Below, one piece after another: positions 9,082-17,952 of a stretch of 30,546 nucleotides of DNA (its first letter is position 1; every line of letters starts with the position of its first letter). The position numbers were made by a program, and so were the translations under genes. Below the pieces are notes generated by a model that saw only the letters and a program-made list of their open reading frames with translations, did not search any database and was not told the DNA's origin. The stretch is from a virus. Location of the stretch: IMG/VR virus record IMGVR_UViG_3300023174_006079, positions 1 to 30,546 of that record; one strand, written 5' to 3'.

Positions 9082-9385
9082 CCTTCCATTCTTTCTTAAT
9101 GGAATCCCATTGAAACATAGTTCCTTCTCTTGGGTATGGAGTATTTCGTTGCTCTAGTTCATCTGAAGTTAGATTTCTTACAGCCCATGTTCTCTTCCAA
9201 ACTCCATTTACTTGAGTTGGAAATTCCTCAAAGCAAATTTCTAAATCAGAAGTAGCGGGTTGTACTGTATCTTCTACTTCCACCCAATTTTCTGGTAAAG
9301 AAGTTCCTTTTGTCCAACCAAGAAGTTGCAAATCACCATCGTGACGAGGATACTCATTTGTTTCTATGTTTAGGTAATAAGCCAT
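9068..9385 (-). CDS. Small tail-fibre-associated protein, likely assembly chaperone
   Basis: A 105-residue protein starting at ATG 9385 with AAGGA just upstream, overlapping the stop of the fibre gene. Its layout is typical of small proteins encoded directly behind phage fibre genes: a start describing a sequence tag (YYLNIETNEYPRHDGD), a LLGW...LPENWVEV segment, then VWKRTWAVRNLTSDELEQRN and a C-terminal MFQWDSIKKEWK. Such proteins are often tail-fibre assembly chaperones. Position eight bases after the beta-propeller fibre, same strand, supports this. The family name is not certain. Confidence 0.6.
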   Translation of the reverse strand: MAYYLNIETNEYPRHDGDLQLLGWTKGTSLPENWVEVEDTVQPATSDLEICFEEFPTQVNGVWKRTWAVRNLTSDELEQRNTPYPREGTMFQWDSIKKEWKATSS

Positions 9386-9393
9386 TTTTATCC

Positions 9394-11043
9394 TTAGATT
9401 GATGTTGTAGCAACGGACAATAATCCTGCTTCAATTGTTGAGTCGCCAGTGTTTGTAGTAATTGAGCGAGCACTACTCTGTGTCAAACTTTCACTAGCAT
9501 CGGTCATAGAACCAGAAGTTTCTGTGTAACTTGCTGTTGAATATACGTAAGATAAACCACCTACCGTATATGTTCCAGTTTTAGAACCGTCTAAAGGAAC
9601 CTTAATAAGGTAAGCATTATTAATGCTTCCATTTGTGTAGTTTCCTGTAATTATAAGAGATGTGCCAGAAACAGTGACATCGTTAACAGATGGAGATTGT
9701 GAGCTAGCAATAAATCGTCTTTGCCATTGAACAGTTCCCGAAGAATCCCATTTTATAATCATGACAGCATAAGGAGAAGTATTGGACTCTCCACCGACTC
9801 CGTAGACGTTTCCAGAAGAGTCAACCGCTAATCTATAGCCTGCTGCGCTTGAAGATGCATCGTAGATTCGTCGTTGCCACTGTAAAGAACCAGAAGAATT
9901 ATGTTTAGCAACATGAAATTGATATGTACCATTTTGATTAGAGGAACCAATTGAATGCACATTTTCAGAAGAATCAATTGCTACATCATAAACATAATGA
10001 TTTTTACTGTAATCGTAAAACTTTCTTGCCCAAGTAATAGTTCCAGAGTTGTTTATTTTTACTGTGTTCCAAGTACTGTGATAAACATAGTTACCTTTTG
10101 AAATAAGTGTCTGCGTTGGATAGTGACCAATGCAATGAGAGTTTCCAGAAGAGTCAGTGTCCATGGCAGTAAAGTAGTTGCCGCTTCCTTGGTCTCCACT
10201 AAATGCATAATAATAAGTCCATGCATGTGTGCCAGCGCTACTTATTTTTGTCAAACAATAGTCTTGGTCTTGAGTTCCAGTGTCTGTCATTCCACCAGAA
10301 AAGTATAGGTTATTAGAACTATCAGCATCTAGCGAGTAAAGATTAAACTGCTGAGGGGTTCCGCCACCATCTGTTGGTCCATTATAAAGTTTTTGCCAAA
10401 CTAAGTTTCCAGAAGAGTCTAACTTTGTTATTAAAGAGTGATTATAGTTGTAATTTTCATTTATAGGCATTTCTGTTGCCGCAATATATACATTTAAAGA
10501 AGAGTCTACCCAGACCGCTTTAGAGGAGTTGGTACGTCTATTGGGACCGCTTGCATAGTGTGCAATTTGCTTTTGCCAGATAAGGGCTCCATCGGCAGAG
10601 TGTTTTGTTACATAACCATACTTTTGACTGCTATCTGAACCATAACGATGTCCAACGGTGTATATATTTCCAGAAGAATCCGTATTTATATTTATGGAAG
10701 TCATATCGTAAGTGTATGAAAGACGAGCCATGAAATCTGGAGCAACAGGTGTAGTACTCAATGAAGCCGAGCTTGTTGCTGTTTCACCTGTACTTGAAGT
10801 TGCACGGACGGTGAACGTATACGCTGTTCCGTTAGTTAAACCTGTGACAGTAATAGGTGAGGTGCCTGTTGCGGTAATGTTCCCTGGGCTTGAGATAGCG
10901 GTGTACGTTACCGAGCCTTTGCCAATGTAACTAGACGCGGTAAATGTAACTGTTGCCTGTGCGGTTCCTGCGGTAGCTGAAACACTTGTAGGAGCTGTTG
11001 GCGTTCCGCCAGAGCGTGATGATTGTGTTCCTAGAATAGGCAT
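9394..11043 (-). CDS. Fibre/adhesin: MPILG anchor, FN3 domain, seven-bladed beta-propeller
   Basis: A 549-residue protein. Residues 1-15 are the MPILG anchor shared with seven other genes here, and about 16-103 form a fibronectin-III-like domain (APTSVSATAG, GSVTYTAISSPG, TVTGLTNGTAYTF). The rest is seven SBBP-like beta-propeller repeats. Each has a DSSGNxYxxG strand (such as DSSGNIYTVG, DSSNNLYFSGG, DSSGNVYGVGG) followed by a KxDSSGxxxWQR strand; the last repeat is degenerate. Seven repeats fit one closed propeller. A short C-terminal segment (TASYTETSGSMTDASESL) follows. It probably binds a surface sugar or protein of the host. It has a leaderless promoter (TAGAAT at 11055-11050), sits 14 bases behind the serine recombinase and is followed by a putative chaperone. 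Confidence 0.85.
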   Translation of the reverse strand: MPILGTQSSRSGGTPTAPTSVSATAGTAQATVTFTASSYIGKGSVTYTAISSPGNITATGTSPITVTGLTNGTAYTFTVRATSSTGETATSSASLSTTPVAPDFMARLSYTYDMTSININTDSSGNIYTVGHRYGSDSSQKYGYVTKHSADGALIWQKQIAHYASGPNRRTNSSKAVWVDSSLNVYIAATEMPINENYNYNHSLITKLDSSGNLVWQKLYNGPTDGGGTPQQFNLYSLDADSSNNLYFSGGMTDTGTQDQDYCLTKISSAGTHAWTYYYAFSGDQGSGNYFTAMDTDSSGNSHCIGHYPTQTLISKGNYVYHSTWNTVKINNSGTITWARKFYDYSKNHYVYDVAIDSSENVHSIGSSNQNGTYQFHVAKHNSSGSLQWQRRIYDASSSAAGYRLAVDSSGNVYGVGGESNTSPYAVMIIKWDSSGTVQWQRRFIASSQSPSVNDVTVSGTSLIITGNYTNGSINNAYLIKVPLDGSKTGTYTVGGLSYVYSTASYTETSGSMTDASESLTQSSARSITTNTGDSTIEAGLLSVATTSI

Positions 11044-11060
11044 TTAGTTATTCTATCCTA
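10997..11060 (-). repeat. 64-base inverted repeat, copy 1
   Basis: Read on the minus strand, the 64 bases from 11060 to 10997 match 22245-22308 on the plus strand at 61 positions by eye. The match begins exactly at the upstream gene's TAG stop, covers the leaderless promoter (25 identical bases) and continues into the MPILG and FN3 coding region. Beyond it the FN3 regions are still similar, at lower identity. Confidence 0.85.
11050..11055 (-). promoter_or_regulatory. Leaderless promoter -10 (TAGAAT)
   Basis: GATAGAAT ends six bases before the ATG at 11043. It lies directly after the recombinase stop codon, inside the 64-base inverted repeat. Confidence 0.65.
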
Positions 11061-11729
11061 CTTTGATTCTTCTGATTGTTGATCTAATACATATTTAATA
11101 CTAGAAGCAGACCATTTCCCGCCGTAGGCAGCTGGTATACTCTCCGCGTTGAGCTTTCTGGCTATACCGTTCATCGATTCGCCAGCTTCTCTTTCAGTGT
11201 ATATACGATTTAATACTGCTTCCGGTATTCTTTTCTTAGGGCCGAGATCTACACCCCAAACTTTTCCTTGGGAGCGTCTGTCAGAGTGAACGTCCTTCTG
11301 GCGTTCGGAGATGATAGATCTTTCCATCTCTGCAAGAGCAGACATAATAGTAACAACAAACCGAGATTGATATGAAGAAGTATCTAAATTAAGATCAAGA
11401 AGAACTAGTCGCCAGCCATATTTTTGCGAGTGGTCAATGATGGATAGGAAGTCCTGCGTCGAGCGAGATAGGCGGTCTAGGCGGGTAACAAACAAAGCGT
11501 CTGCTTCTCCAGAAGCTAAACGATTAAGCGTCTTCTTTAGCGCTGGTCTTCCAGATATAGACTTGCCAGATCTACCTTCTTCTCTAACAAGCTCTGTTAA
11601 AGTGTAACCTGCAAGCTCGGCTGCCTGCCTTAATGCGCGTTCTTGTACATCTAAAGAAACACCATCTTGCACCTGCATAGATGTAGACACTCTAGCGTAA
11701 AGAAGAGCTACTTTACCATCAAGTTCCAT
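11058..11729 (-). CDS. Small serine recombinase (resolvase/invertase family)
   Basis: A 223-residue protein. The N-terminal domain (about 7-140) is a serine recombinase catalytic domain: ALLYARVSTSMQVQDG with Ser15 as nucleophile and Arg13, GRSGKSISGRPALKKTLNRL, and the arginine-rich DRLSRSTQDF. A long helix with ALAEMERSIISERQ follows. The C-terminal 70 residues (GPKKRIPEAVLNRIY...GIARKLNAESIP...WSASSIKYVL) resemble the start of the recombinase domain of large serine integrases, with an HTH. At 223 residues it is invertase-sized, not a phage integrase. It is leaderless (TATGAT at 11741-11736). It lies between two fibre-type genes and ends at an inverted repeat shared with another fibre gene, so a role in fibre variation is plausible but unproven. 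Confidence 0.88.
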   Translation of the reverse strand: MELDGKVALLYARVSTSMQVQDGVSLDVQERALRQAAELAGYTLTELVREEGRSGKSISGRPALKKTLNRLASGEADALFVTRLDRLSRSTQDFLSIIDHSQKYGWRLVLLDLNLDTSSYQSRFVVTIMSALAEMERSIISERQKDVHSDRRSQGKVWGVDLGPKKRIPEAVLNRIYTEREAGESMNGIARKLNAESIPAAYGGKWSASSIKYVLDQQSEESK

Positions 11730-11735
11730 TGAGAT

Positions 11736-11741
11736 ATCATA
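11736..11741 (-). promoter_or_regulatory. Leaderless promoter -10 (TATGAT)
   Basis: TATGAT is followed by six bases and then the recombinase ATG at 11729. No ribosome site is present. Confidence 0.65.
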
Positions 11742-11855
11742 CTACAAATGGCTAGAAATGTATAAAATACTGCATGTACATCTGTTGCAGACATAATACT
11801 TTGTCCGTTCTAATGTACAATTTTTATAGAAAAATATAAGAGTTTGAACTGCGTC

Positions 11856-11875
11856 AACCCTTAATTTTAACGGTT
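11856..11875. promoter_or_regulatory. 20-bp imperfect palindrome upstream of the recombinase
   Basis: AACC-C-TTAA-TT-TTAA-C-GGTT is symmetrical apart from a central C:C opposition and the central TT. It lies about 130 bases upstream of the recombinase start and just downstream of the collagen-like gene. A dyad of this size with a two-base centre could be a serine recombinase subsite or an operator. No second, inverted copy was found. Confidence 0.35.
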
Positions 11876-11917
11876 AATGCTTTTGAGGTGTATTCACGCG
11901 CTGTAAAGCGTTTGCTA

Positions 11918-14406
<2,489 letters not shown>

Positions 14407-14469
14407 ATTACCCCTACCCTAAAAACTAGTTAGGTACAATCTATCACGTCTCAGCTACTTCTTAGTAGG

Positions 14470-14494
14470 ACTTCTTGGTGCCTAAACAAGAAGT
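14470..14494. other. Hairpin between divergent genes
   Basis: ACTTCTTG (14470-14477) pairs perfectly with CAAGAAGT (14487-14494) around nine bases, then AT-rich sequence. It sits between the divergent starts at 14406 and 14560 and could be an operator or a weak terminator. Confidence 0.35.
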
Positions 14495-14527
14495 AAAATA
14501 ATTTAAGATTCAACTAACTAAAAGCTA

Positions 14528-14535
14528 TCACCGCA
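14528..14535 (+). repeat. TCACCGCA site, 12 bases before a -10 box
   Basis: An intergenic copy in the context CTATCACCGCAGGTTA. It ends 12 bases before TACTAT (14548-14553), the same spacing as the copy at 19489-19496. Confidence 0.8.
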
Positions 14536-14547
14536 GGTTATTTGAGA

Positions 14548-14553
14548 TACTAT
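14548..14553 (+). promoter_or_regulatory. Leaderless promoter -10 (TACTAT)
   Basis: GATACTAT ends six bases before ATG 14560. There is no Shine-Dalgarno. Confidence 0.65.
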
Positions 14554-14559
14554 TAGACA

Positions 14560-14826
14560 ATGGATTATCCTGAGGACCCAGAGTATGCTGACGATGATGT
14601 TCTACAACAGTACCTTGATGAAGAGGGTCTAGCCTTAGTACCTGTTGAATTCATGCGTGAATTGATGCTTCTTATGGAGGATCACATCGTCAACGTATGC
14701 GAAGTAGATAGAGACGCACTCAACGAGATAATGATACGCATGGAGGAGCTTCTAGGGGAAGAGGGTCTTATGGACCTATCCATGGAGGACATCATCGGCT
14801 GGGTAAATACGTTAAAGGACGCCTAG
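14560..14826 (+). CDS. Small acidic protein, unknown
   Basis: An 88-residue, very acidic, largely helical protein (MDYPEDPEYADDD at the start, then VEFMRELMLLMEDHI and IRMEELLGEEGLMDLSMEDI). There is no signal peptide or membrane segment. No family is recognised. Its net negative charge would suit a DNA mimic or protein-binding inhibitor, but nothing specific supports that. It is leaderless with a TCACCGCA site upstream. It is followed within ten bases by the promoter of the RNA candidate. Confidence 0.7.
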   Translation: MDYPEDPEYADDDVLQQYLDEEGLALVPVEFMRELMLLMEDHIVNVCEVDRDALNEIMIRMEELLGEEGLMDLSMEDIIGWVNTLKDA

Positions 14827-14835
14827 CCTTCCTGT

Positions 14836-14841
14836 TATAAT
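14836..14841 (+). promoter_or_regulatory. -10 box (TATAAT) for the RNA candidate
   Basis: A consensus TATAAT, with TTAAAG (14812-14817) 18 bases upstream as a possible -35. It would start transcription near 14848, directly before the hairpin-rich non-coding stretch. Confidence 0.55.
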
Positions 14842-14847
14842 TTAACT

Positions 14848-15078
14848 ATCGCCACTGGCCTGGAGCCGCTACTATTAACTTGTCACGACGAAAGTGAAGT
14901 CTAGCTAATCCCGCTACTGCGAATCGTCCTGGACATGACGTACAACTGTCATCCACTCCAACTTCAGAGTTGAGTGTCTAGCACTGGCTGGGTAGACATC
15001 GAGTGGGTAGTTGATAAGCGGGCTACCTTTAGGGTAGTATACAAAGCGCTGCCAGTGCTAGACTCGATTCTTTTTTAT
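14848..15078 (+). ncRNA. Hairpin-rich structured RNA candidate, unknown class
   Basis: There is no plausible coding frame here, yet the stretch is dense with complementary segments between a TATAAT and a T-run (15071-15076). The main stem is a perfect 13-bp pairing of GTCTAGCACTGGC (14976-14988) with GCCAGTGCTAGAC (15051-15063). Others are CACT-c-CAACT-TCAG-AGTTG-AGTG (14954-14976), ATGAC with GTCAT (14935-14939 and 14948-14952), TCAC with GTGA (14883-14897) and CTACC with GGTAG (15023-15037). Upstream copies of CACTGGC (14853-14859) and GTCTAGC (14899-14905) could pair with the same 3' strand, allowing alternative folds. CCGCTACT occurs twice (14866 and 14911). The next gene has its own leaderless promoter, so this is probably a separate transcript, not a leader. 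It is not recognised as tmRNA, RNase P RNA or tRNA. Confidence 0.65.
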
Positions 15079-15087
15079 TATTTATGA

Positions 15088-15093
15088 TACAGT
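15088..15093 (+). promoter_or_regulatory. Leaderless promoter -10 (TACAGT)
   Basis: GATACAGT ends six bases before ATG 15100, just after the T-run ending the RNA candidate. Confidence 0.65.
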
Positions 15094-15099
15094 TCATTC

Positions 15100-15450
15100 A
15101 TGACACCGGAGATCTTTGTTCGCCCTTGGGGCTTCTACGTAATTTTGCACACTGAGCAAAAGGTGCAGGTTAAACGAATACATGTTGAAAACGGAAGCCG
15201 TCTCAGCAAGCAATCTCACAAACACCGCGCAGAGCATTGGTACATCACGCAAGGATATGCAGAGGTAGAGCTATTTGATCAAATACTTCATCTTGGCCCA
15301 GGAGACTACGTGTCAATCGGAGTTGGAGAAGTTCACCGCGTAAAAGCCGAAGGCGAAGGCGACCTAGTCTTTATCGAGATTCAAACAGGTGAGTATCTTG
15401 GAGAAGATGACATCATTCGGTATGAAGATGACTTTGGACGTGTTGAGTAA
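15100..15450 (+). CDS. Cupin of the phosphomannose isomerase type II / ManC C-terminal family
   Basis: A 116-residue single cupin that matches the C-terminal isomerase half of bifunctional mannose-1-phosphate guanylyltransferase/phosphomannose isomerase: FVRPWGFY at 6-13, QVKRIHVENGSRLSKQSHKH, AEHWYITQG, and the typical end IEIQTGEYLGEDDIIRYEDDFGR. Metal ligands are His40, His42, Glu45 and His79. The nucleotidyltransferase half is absent. It may interconvert hexose phosphates or bind a sugar nucleotide. It is leaderless and its stop overlaps the next ATG as TAATG, tying it to the methyltransferase. Acting on phage or host glycans is a reasonable inference given the fibre genes around it. Confidence 0.85.
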   Translation: MTPEIFVRPWGFYVILHTEQKVQVKRIHVENGSRLSKQSHKHRAEHWYITQGYAEVELFDQILHLGPGDYVSIGVGEVHRVKAEGEGDLVFIEIQTGEYLGEDDIIRYEDDFGRVE

Positions 15451-16025
15451 TGGAGCAAGAACTTCCTACCTGGTTTAATCATGTTAAGCCAAACTTTGAA
15501 AACTACCTAACGTTTCCTAATGAAAACATCATACCTGTCCCGCTAAACGTATTGCAGATCGGCGCGTATAAGGGTGACACAACACAGTGGCTACTAGACA
15601 ATAAAAACATCAACAGGATAGTAGACGTTGACACCTGGGAAGGCTCAATCGAGCACCAAGGAACGTTTGACTTCAACCAGGTTGAGAGAGTCTACAACGA
15701 AAGATTCACCGCAGTTGAGAAGGTTGAGAAGCGCAAGGGTACGAGCGATAGATACTTTGCGACGCGCCCTGAAGGTGAAACATTCAACGTTATCTATATA
15801 GACGGAGATCACACCGCGCTACAGACGGCGATTGACTCGCTTAACGCGTGGAGGATCCTAGAGGTCGGCGGCATCATGATATTTGATGACTACGACTGGC
15901 ACATGTATCAAGGAACACCCTTGCACCCTAAGGACGGTATTGACTGCGTCCTAAGACTGTTTAGAGGGCGCTACAACCTTATCGTTACGAACTATCAGGT
16001 CTGGATTCGTAAGACGGCGGAGTAG
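15450..16025 (+). CDS. Class I SAM-dependent methyltransferase (Methyltransf_24-like)
   Basis: A 191-residue protein with a Rossmann methyltransferase core: LQIGAYKGDTTQWLL (about 35-49) as the SAM-binding loop, VDVDTWEGS near 58-66, VIYIDGDHTALQT near 113-125 and GGIMIFDDYDWH near 139-150. This set is typical of the family often found in glycan and surface-polymer gene clusters. The substrate is not visible. Coupling to the cupin gene (TAATG) suggests a shared sugar substrate. Confidence 0.8.
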   Translation: MEQELPTWFNHVKPNFENYLTFPNENIIPVPLNVLQIGAYKGDTTQWLLDNKNINRIVDVDTWEGSIEHQGTFDFNQVERVYNERFTAVEKVEKRKGTSDRYFATRPEGETFNVIYIDGDHTALQTAIDSLNAWRILEVGGIMIFDDYDWHMYQGTPLHPKDGIDCVLRLFRGRYNLIVTNYQVWIRKTAE

Positions 16026-16042
16026 ACTTTTAAGTTGTAAGA

Positions 16043-16048
16043 TAGAAT
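16043..16048 (+). promoter_or_regulatory. Leaderless promoter -10 (TAGAAT)
   Basis: GATAGAAT ends six bases before ATG 16055. Confidence 0.65.
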
Positions 16049-16054
16049 AAGAAC

Positions 16055-17116
16055 ATGCCTATCATCGGATCATCAGCAGGAGCTGCAAAGGGTGCGCCAG
16101 GTGCGCCTACCATCGGAACTGCAACAGACGGTGGTTCAGGCGCAATCTCTGTCACATTTACTGCCCCTGGCTTTTCTAAGCTACCAATTACTTCATACAC
16201 AGTAACTAGCTCATCAGGTGCAACTGCATCAGGTGCTAGCTCACCAATAGTCGTCACCGAGACAGTTGCTGGCACATACACATACAGCGTCACTGCTTCT
16301 CATGCTAACGGCAGCTCTTCATCATCTGGATCTTCTAACAGCGTTACTGTTTCATTCTCATATGCCTTATCTCAGACGTTTAACTCATCTGGTAACTTTA
16401 CAGTTCCAGCTGGTGCAACTAAGATGGCCGTTATTGCATCTGGCGGTGGTGGTAATGGTAATGGCGCTGGTGGTTCTTATGGAACAAATGGCGGTAATGG
16501 AGGGGCTGGAAGTTACTTTGGTGGATGGTATGACTACGCAGTAACTCCTGGAACTCAATATAACGTGACTGTAGGCGGATCAGGCGGTGGTGCGTCTTCC
16601 TTTGGCAATTTAATAAACTCTGTCAGCCCTGGCGGTTTTACAACAAACATAAACACAAACCTTGTTACTGCTGCGGGAGGTAACGGTGGTAATGGCGGTT
16701 CTGGGACAAATCCTCCAAATAGTTACCCTTATAACATTTACAATGGAAGGCCTGGAAATGCTGGAAATGCTTCAGGCGCTGCAATTACTGCTTTTAGTTC
16801 TGTGCCTGGATTGCCTTCTAGTTTTAGATACGCGGGTGGCGGTGGAGGCGGTGGTTCTGGTGGAGTATCTAATGATGAATTTGATGGCGGTGCCAATTCA
16901 TCAGGCGGTGGCGGTGGTGGAGCAGGTGCGCCGTACGGCGGAAACGGCGGCAATGGCGCTGGTGGAACGGCTAACGGACAACAAGGTGGAATTGCAAATG
17001 GACCTGGTGCAGGCGGCGGTGGTGGCGGAGGAGCCTCTTCATTTTGGTTAGGAATTAACGTTGGTGGTAATGGAAGAGCCGGCAGTGGTGGACAAGTTTT
17101 AGTTTATACAAAGTAA
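16055..17116 (+). CDS. Glycine-rich fibre/adhesin with MPIIG anchor and FN3-like domain
   Basis: A 353-residue member of the MPILG family. Residues 1-16 are the anchor MPIIGSSAGAAKGAPG; about 17-108 form an FN3-like domain that differs from most relatives and matches the partial gene at 30410. A conserved junction ([24 protein letters not shown]) leads into about 220 residues of glycine-rich sequence with GGNGG and GGGGGG runs, ending GGQVLVYTK. Glycine-rich tips of this kind are compared with the polyglycine-II sandwich of T-even adhesins such as S16 gp38; that comparison is from knowledge. Likely a receptor-binding fibre tip. It is leaderless. Confidence 0.82.
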   Translation: MPIIGSSAGAAKGAPGAPTIGTATDGGSGAISVTFTAPGFSKLPITSYTVTSSSGATASGASSPIVVTETVAGTYTYSVTASHANGSSSSSGSSNSVTVSFSYALSQTFNSSGNFTVPAGATKMAVIASGGGGNGNGAGGSYGTNGGNGGAGSYFGGWYDYAVTPGTQYNVTVGGSGGGASSFGNLINSVSPGGFTTNINTNLVTAAGGNGGNGGSGTNPPNSYPYNIYNGRPGNAGNASGAAITAFSSVPGLPSSFRYAGGGGGGGSGGVSNDEFDGGANSSGGGGGGAGAPYGGNGGNGAGGTANGQQGGIANGPGAGGGGGGGASSFWLGINVGGNGRAGSGGQVLVYTK

Positions 17117-17163
17117 CAACTAACTAGCAAGTTGATCTGCATTCTTTCTTTAATATAATATGA

Positions 17164-17169
17164 TACAGT
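17164..17169 (+). promoter_or_regulatory. -10 box (TACAGT), leadered gene
   Basis: GATACAGT lies 30 bases before ATG 17200. The leader carries AAAGGA seven bases before the ATG, so this gene is translated in the classical way. Confidence 0.5.
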
Positions 17170-17199
17170 TGTTTAGACCAACAACAAAAGGACGCTAGC

Positions 17200-17895
17200 A
17201 TGCCTCAAGAGATTACGTTTACCAATACCTTTGGTATTGATCTTTCTTTATACGAGCCGCAACCTGCTCGCACGATGATTCCAGACTGGTACAAAAATAC
17301 GGAGTCATACATCTCTGGAGAAAAGATTCCCTCAGGCGAAGGACAAACCTCTGCAACTATTAAGCGTTGCATGCCAGTGTTCGATGCGATCACCGCAGGT
17401 TATATTCTGACGACGTACGTTGACGTGTACGTATCTCAAAGAGAAGGTGCGCCTTGGTACGAGTGGCCGAGCGCTGGACCAATTCAATTTCACCCTATCG
17501 AGCAGGCGCCACTTCATCCGGCGGTAAATGGAGCACCTTTCCCTAAGTGGATTAACCCTTGGTCAATTCGCACACCTGAGAACTGGTCAATTCTTTTCAT
17601 GCCTCCTATGCATAGAGAGAATCAACCGTTCCAGATTCTTCCAGGTATCGTAGACACGGACCAATACTTCTCACCTACTAACTTCCCGTTTGTTCTTAAC
17701 GACGTTAAGTTTGAAGGCCTTATCCCCGCAGGAACGCCTATGGCACAGGTTATTCCTATCTGTCGTGATTCCTGGAAGGTAAAGGTTGGCGGTCCTGATG
17801 AGATAGAGGATCAGGCTGCAATTACCCAGCAACTACGCTCAAGCTTCTTTGATTCCTACAAACGCAAGTTTCGTCAGGATAAGAACTACTCATAG
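17200..17895 (+). CDS. Conserved-looking phage protein of unknown function
   Basis: A 231-residue soluble protein without signal peptide or membrane segment. Distinct blocks include IPDWYKNTESYI, TIKRCMPVFDAITAGYIL, APWYEWPS, KWINPWSIRTPENWSILFMPP and GIVDTDQYFSPTNFPF, ending with SWKVKVGG and a basic tail. The density of W, P and Y, and the length, recall phage hypothetical proteins (possibly the DUF6065 group), but the match could not be tested. It lies between a glycine-rich fibre and a chaperone-like gene, so a tail or fibre role is possible. Good ribosome site. Confidence 0.7.
   Translation: MPQEITFTNTFGIDLSLYEPQPARTMIPDWYKNTESYISGEKIPSGEGQTSATIKRCMPVFDAITAGYILTTYVDVYVSQREGAPWYEWPSAGPIQFHPIEQAPLHPAVNGAPFPKWINPWSIRTPENWSILFMPPMHRENQPFQILPGIVDTDQYFSPTNFPFVLNDVKFEGLIPAGTPMAQVIPICRDSWKVKVGGPDEIEDQAAITQQLRSSFFDSYKRKFRQDKNYS
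17390..17397 (+). repeat. TCACCGCA site within a gene, extended match
   Basis: A copy inside the unknown-function gene in the context GATCACCGCAGGTTAT. It matches the intergenic site at 14528 over 13 bases (ATCACCGCAGGTT plus the next A), although here it encodes Ile-Thr-Ala-Gly. Confidence 0.75.
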
Positions 17896-17909
17896 TCTAA
17901 AGTATAGTA

Positions 17910-17915
17910 TAGAAT
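17910..17915 (+). promoter_or_regulatory. -10 box (TAGAAT), leadered gene
   Basis: TATAGAAT lies about 38 bases before ATG 17953. The leader has AAAAGG as a weak, distant ribosome site. Confidence 0.5.
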
Positions 17916-17952
17916 AGGTCTAACAAGCCTAATCAGAAAAGGTAACTAACTC

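Noticed and set aside
14848-15078. tmRNA, RNase P RNA or tRNA identity for the structured RNA
   Set aside because: No tag reading frame, no conserved RNase P core sequence and no T-arm or acceptor pairing was found.
16738-16953. Minus-strand proline-rich frames opposite glycine-rich genes (also 21462-21779, 28698-28970)
   Set aside because: Antisense of GGN codons gives proline-rich frames automatically; they have no start signals.
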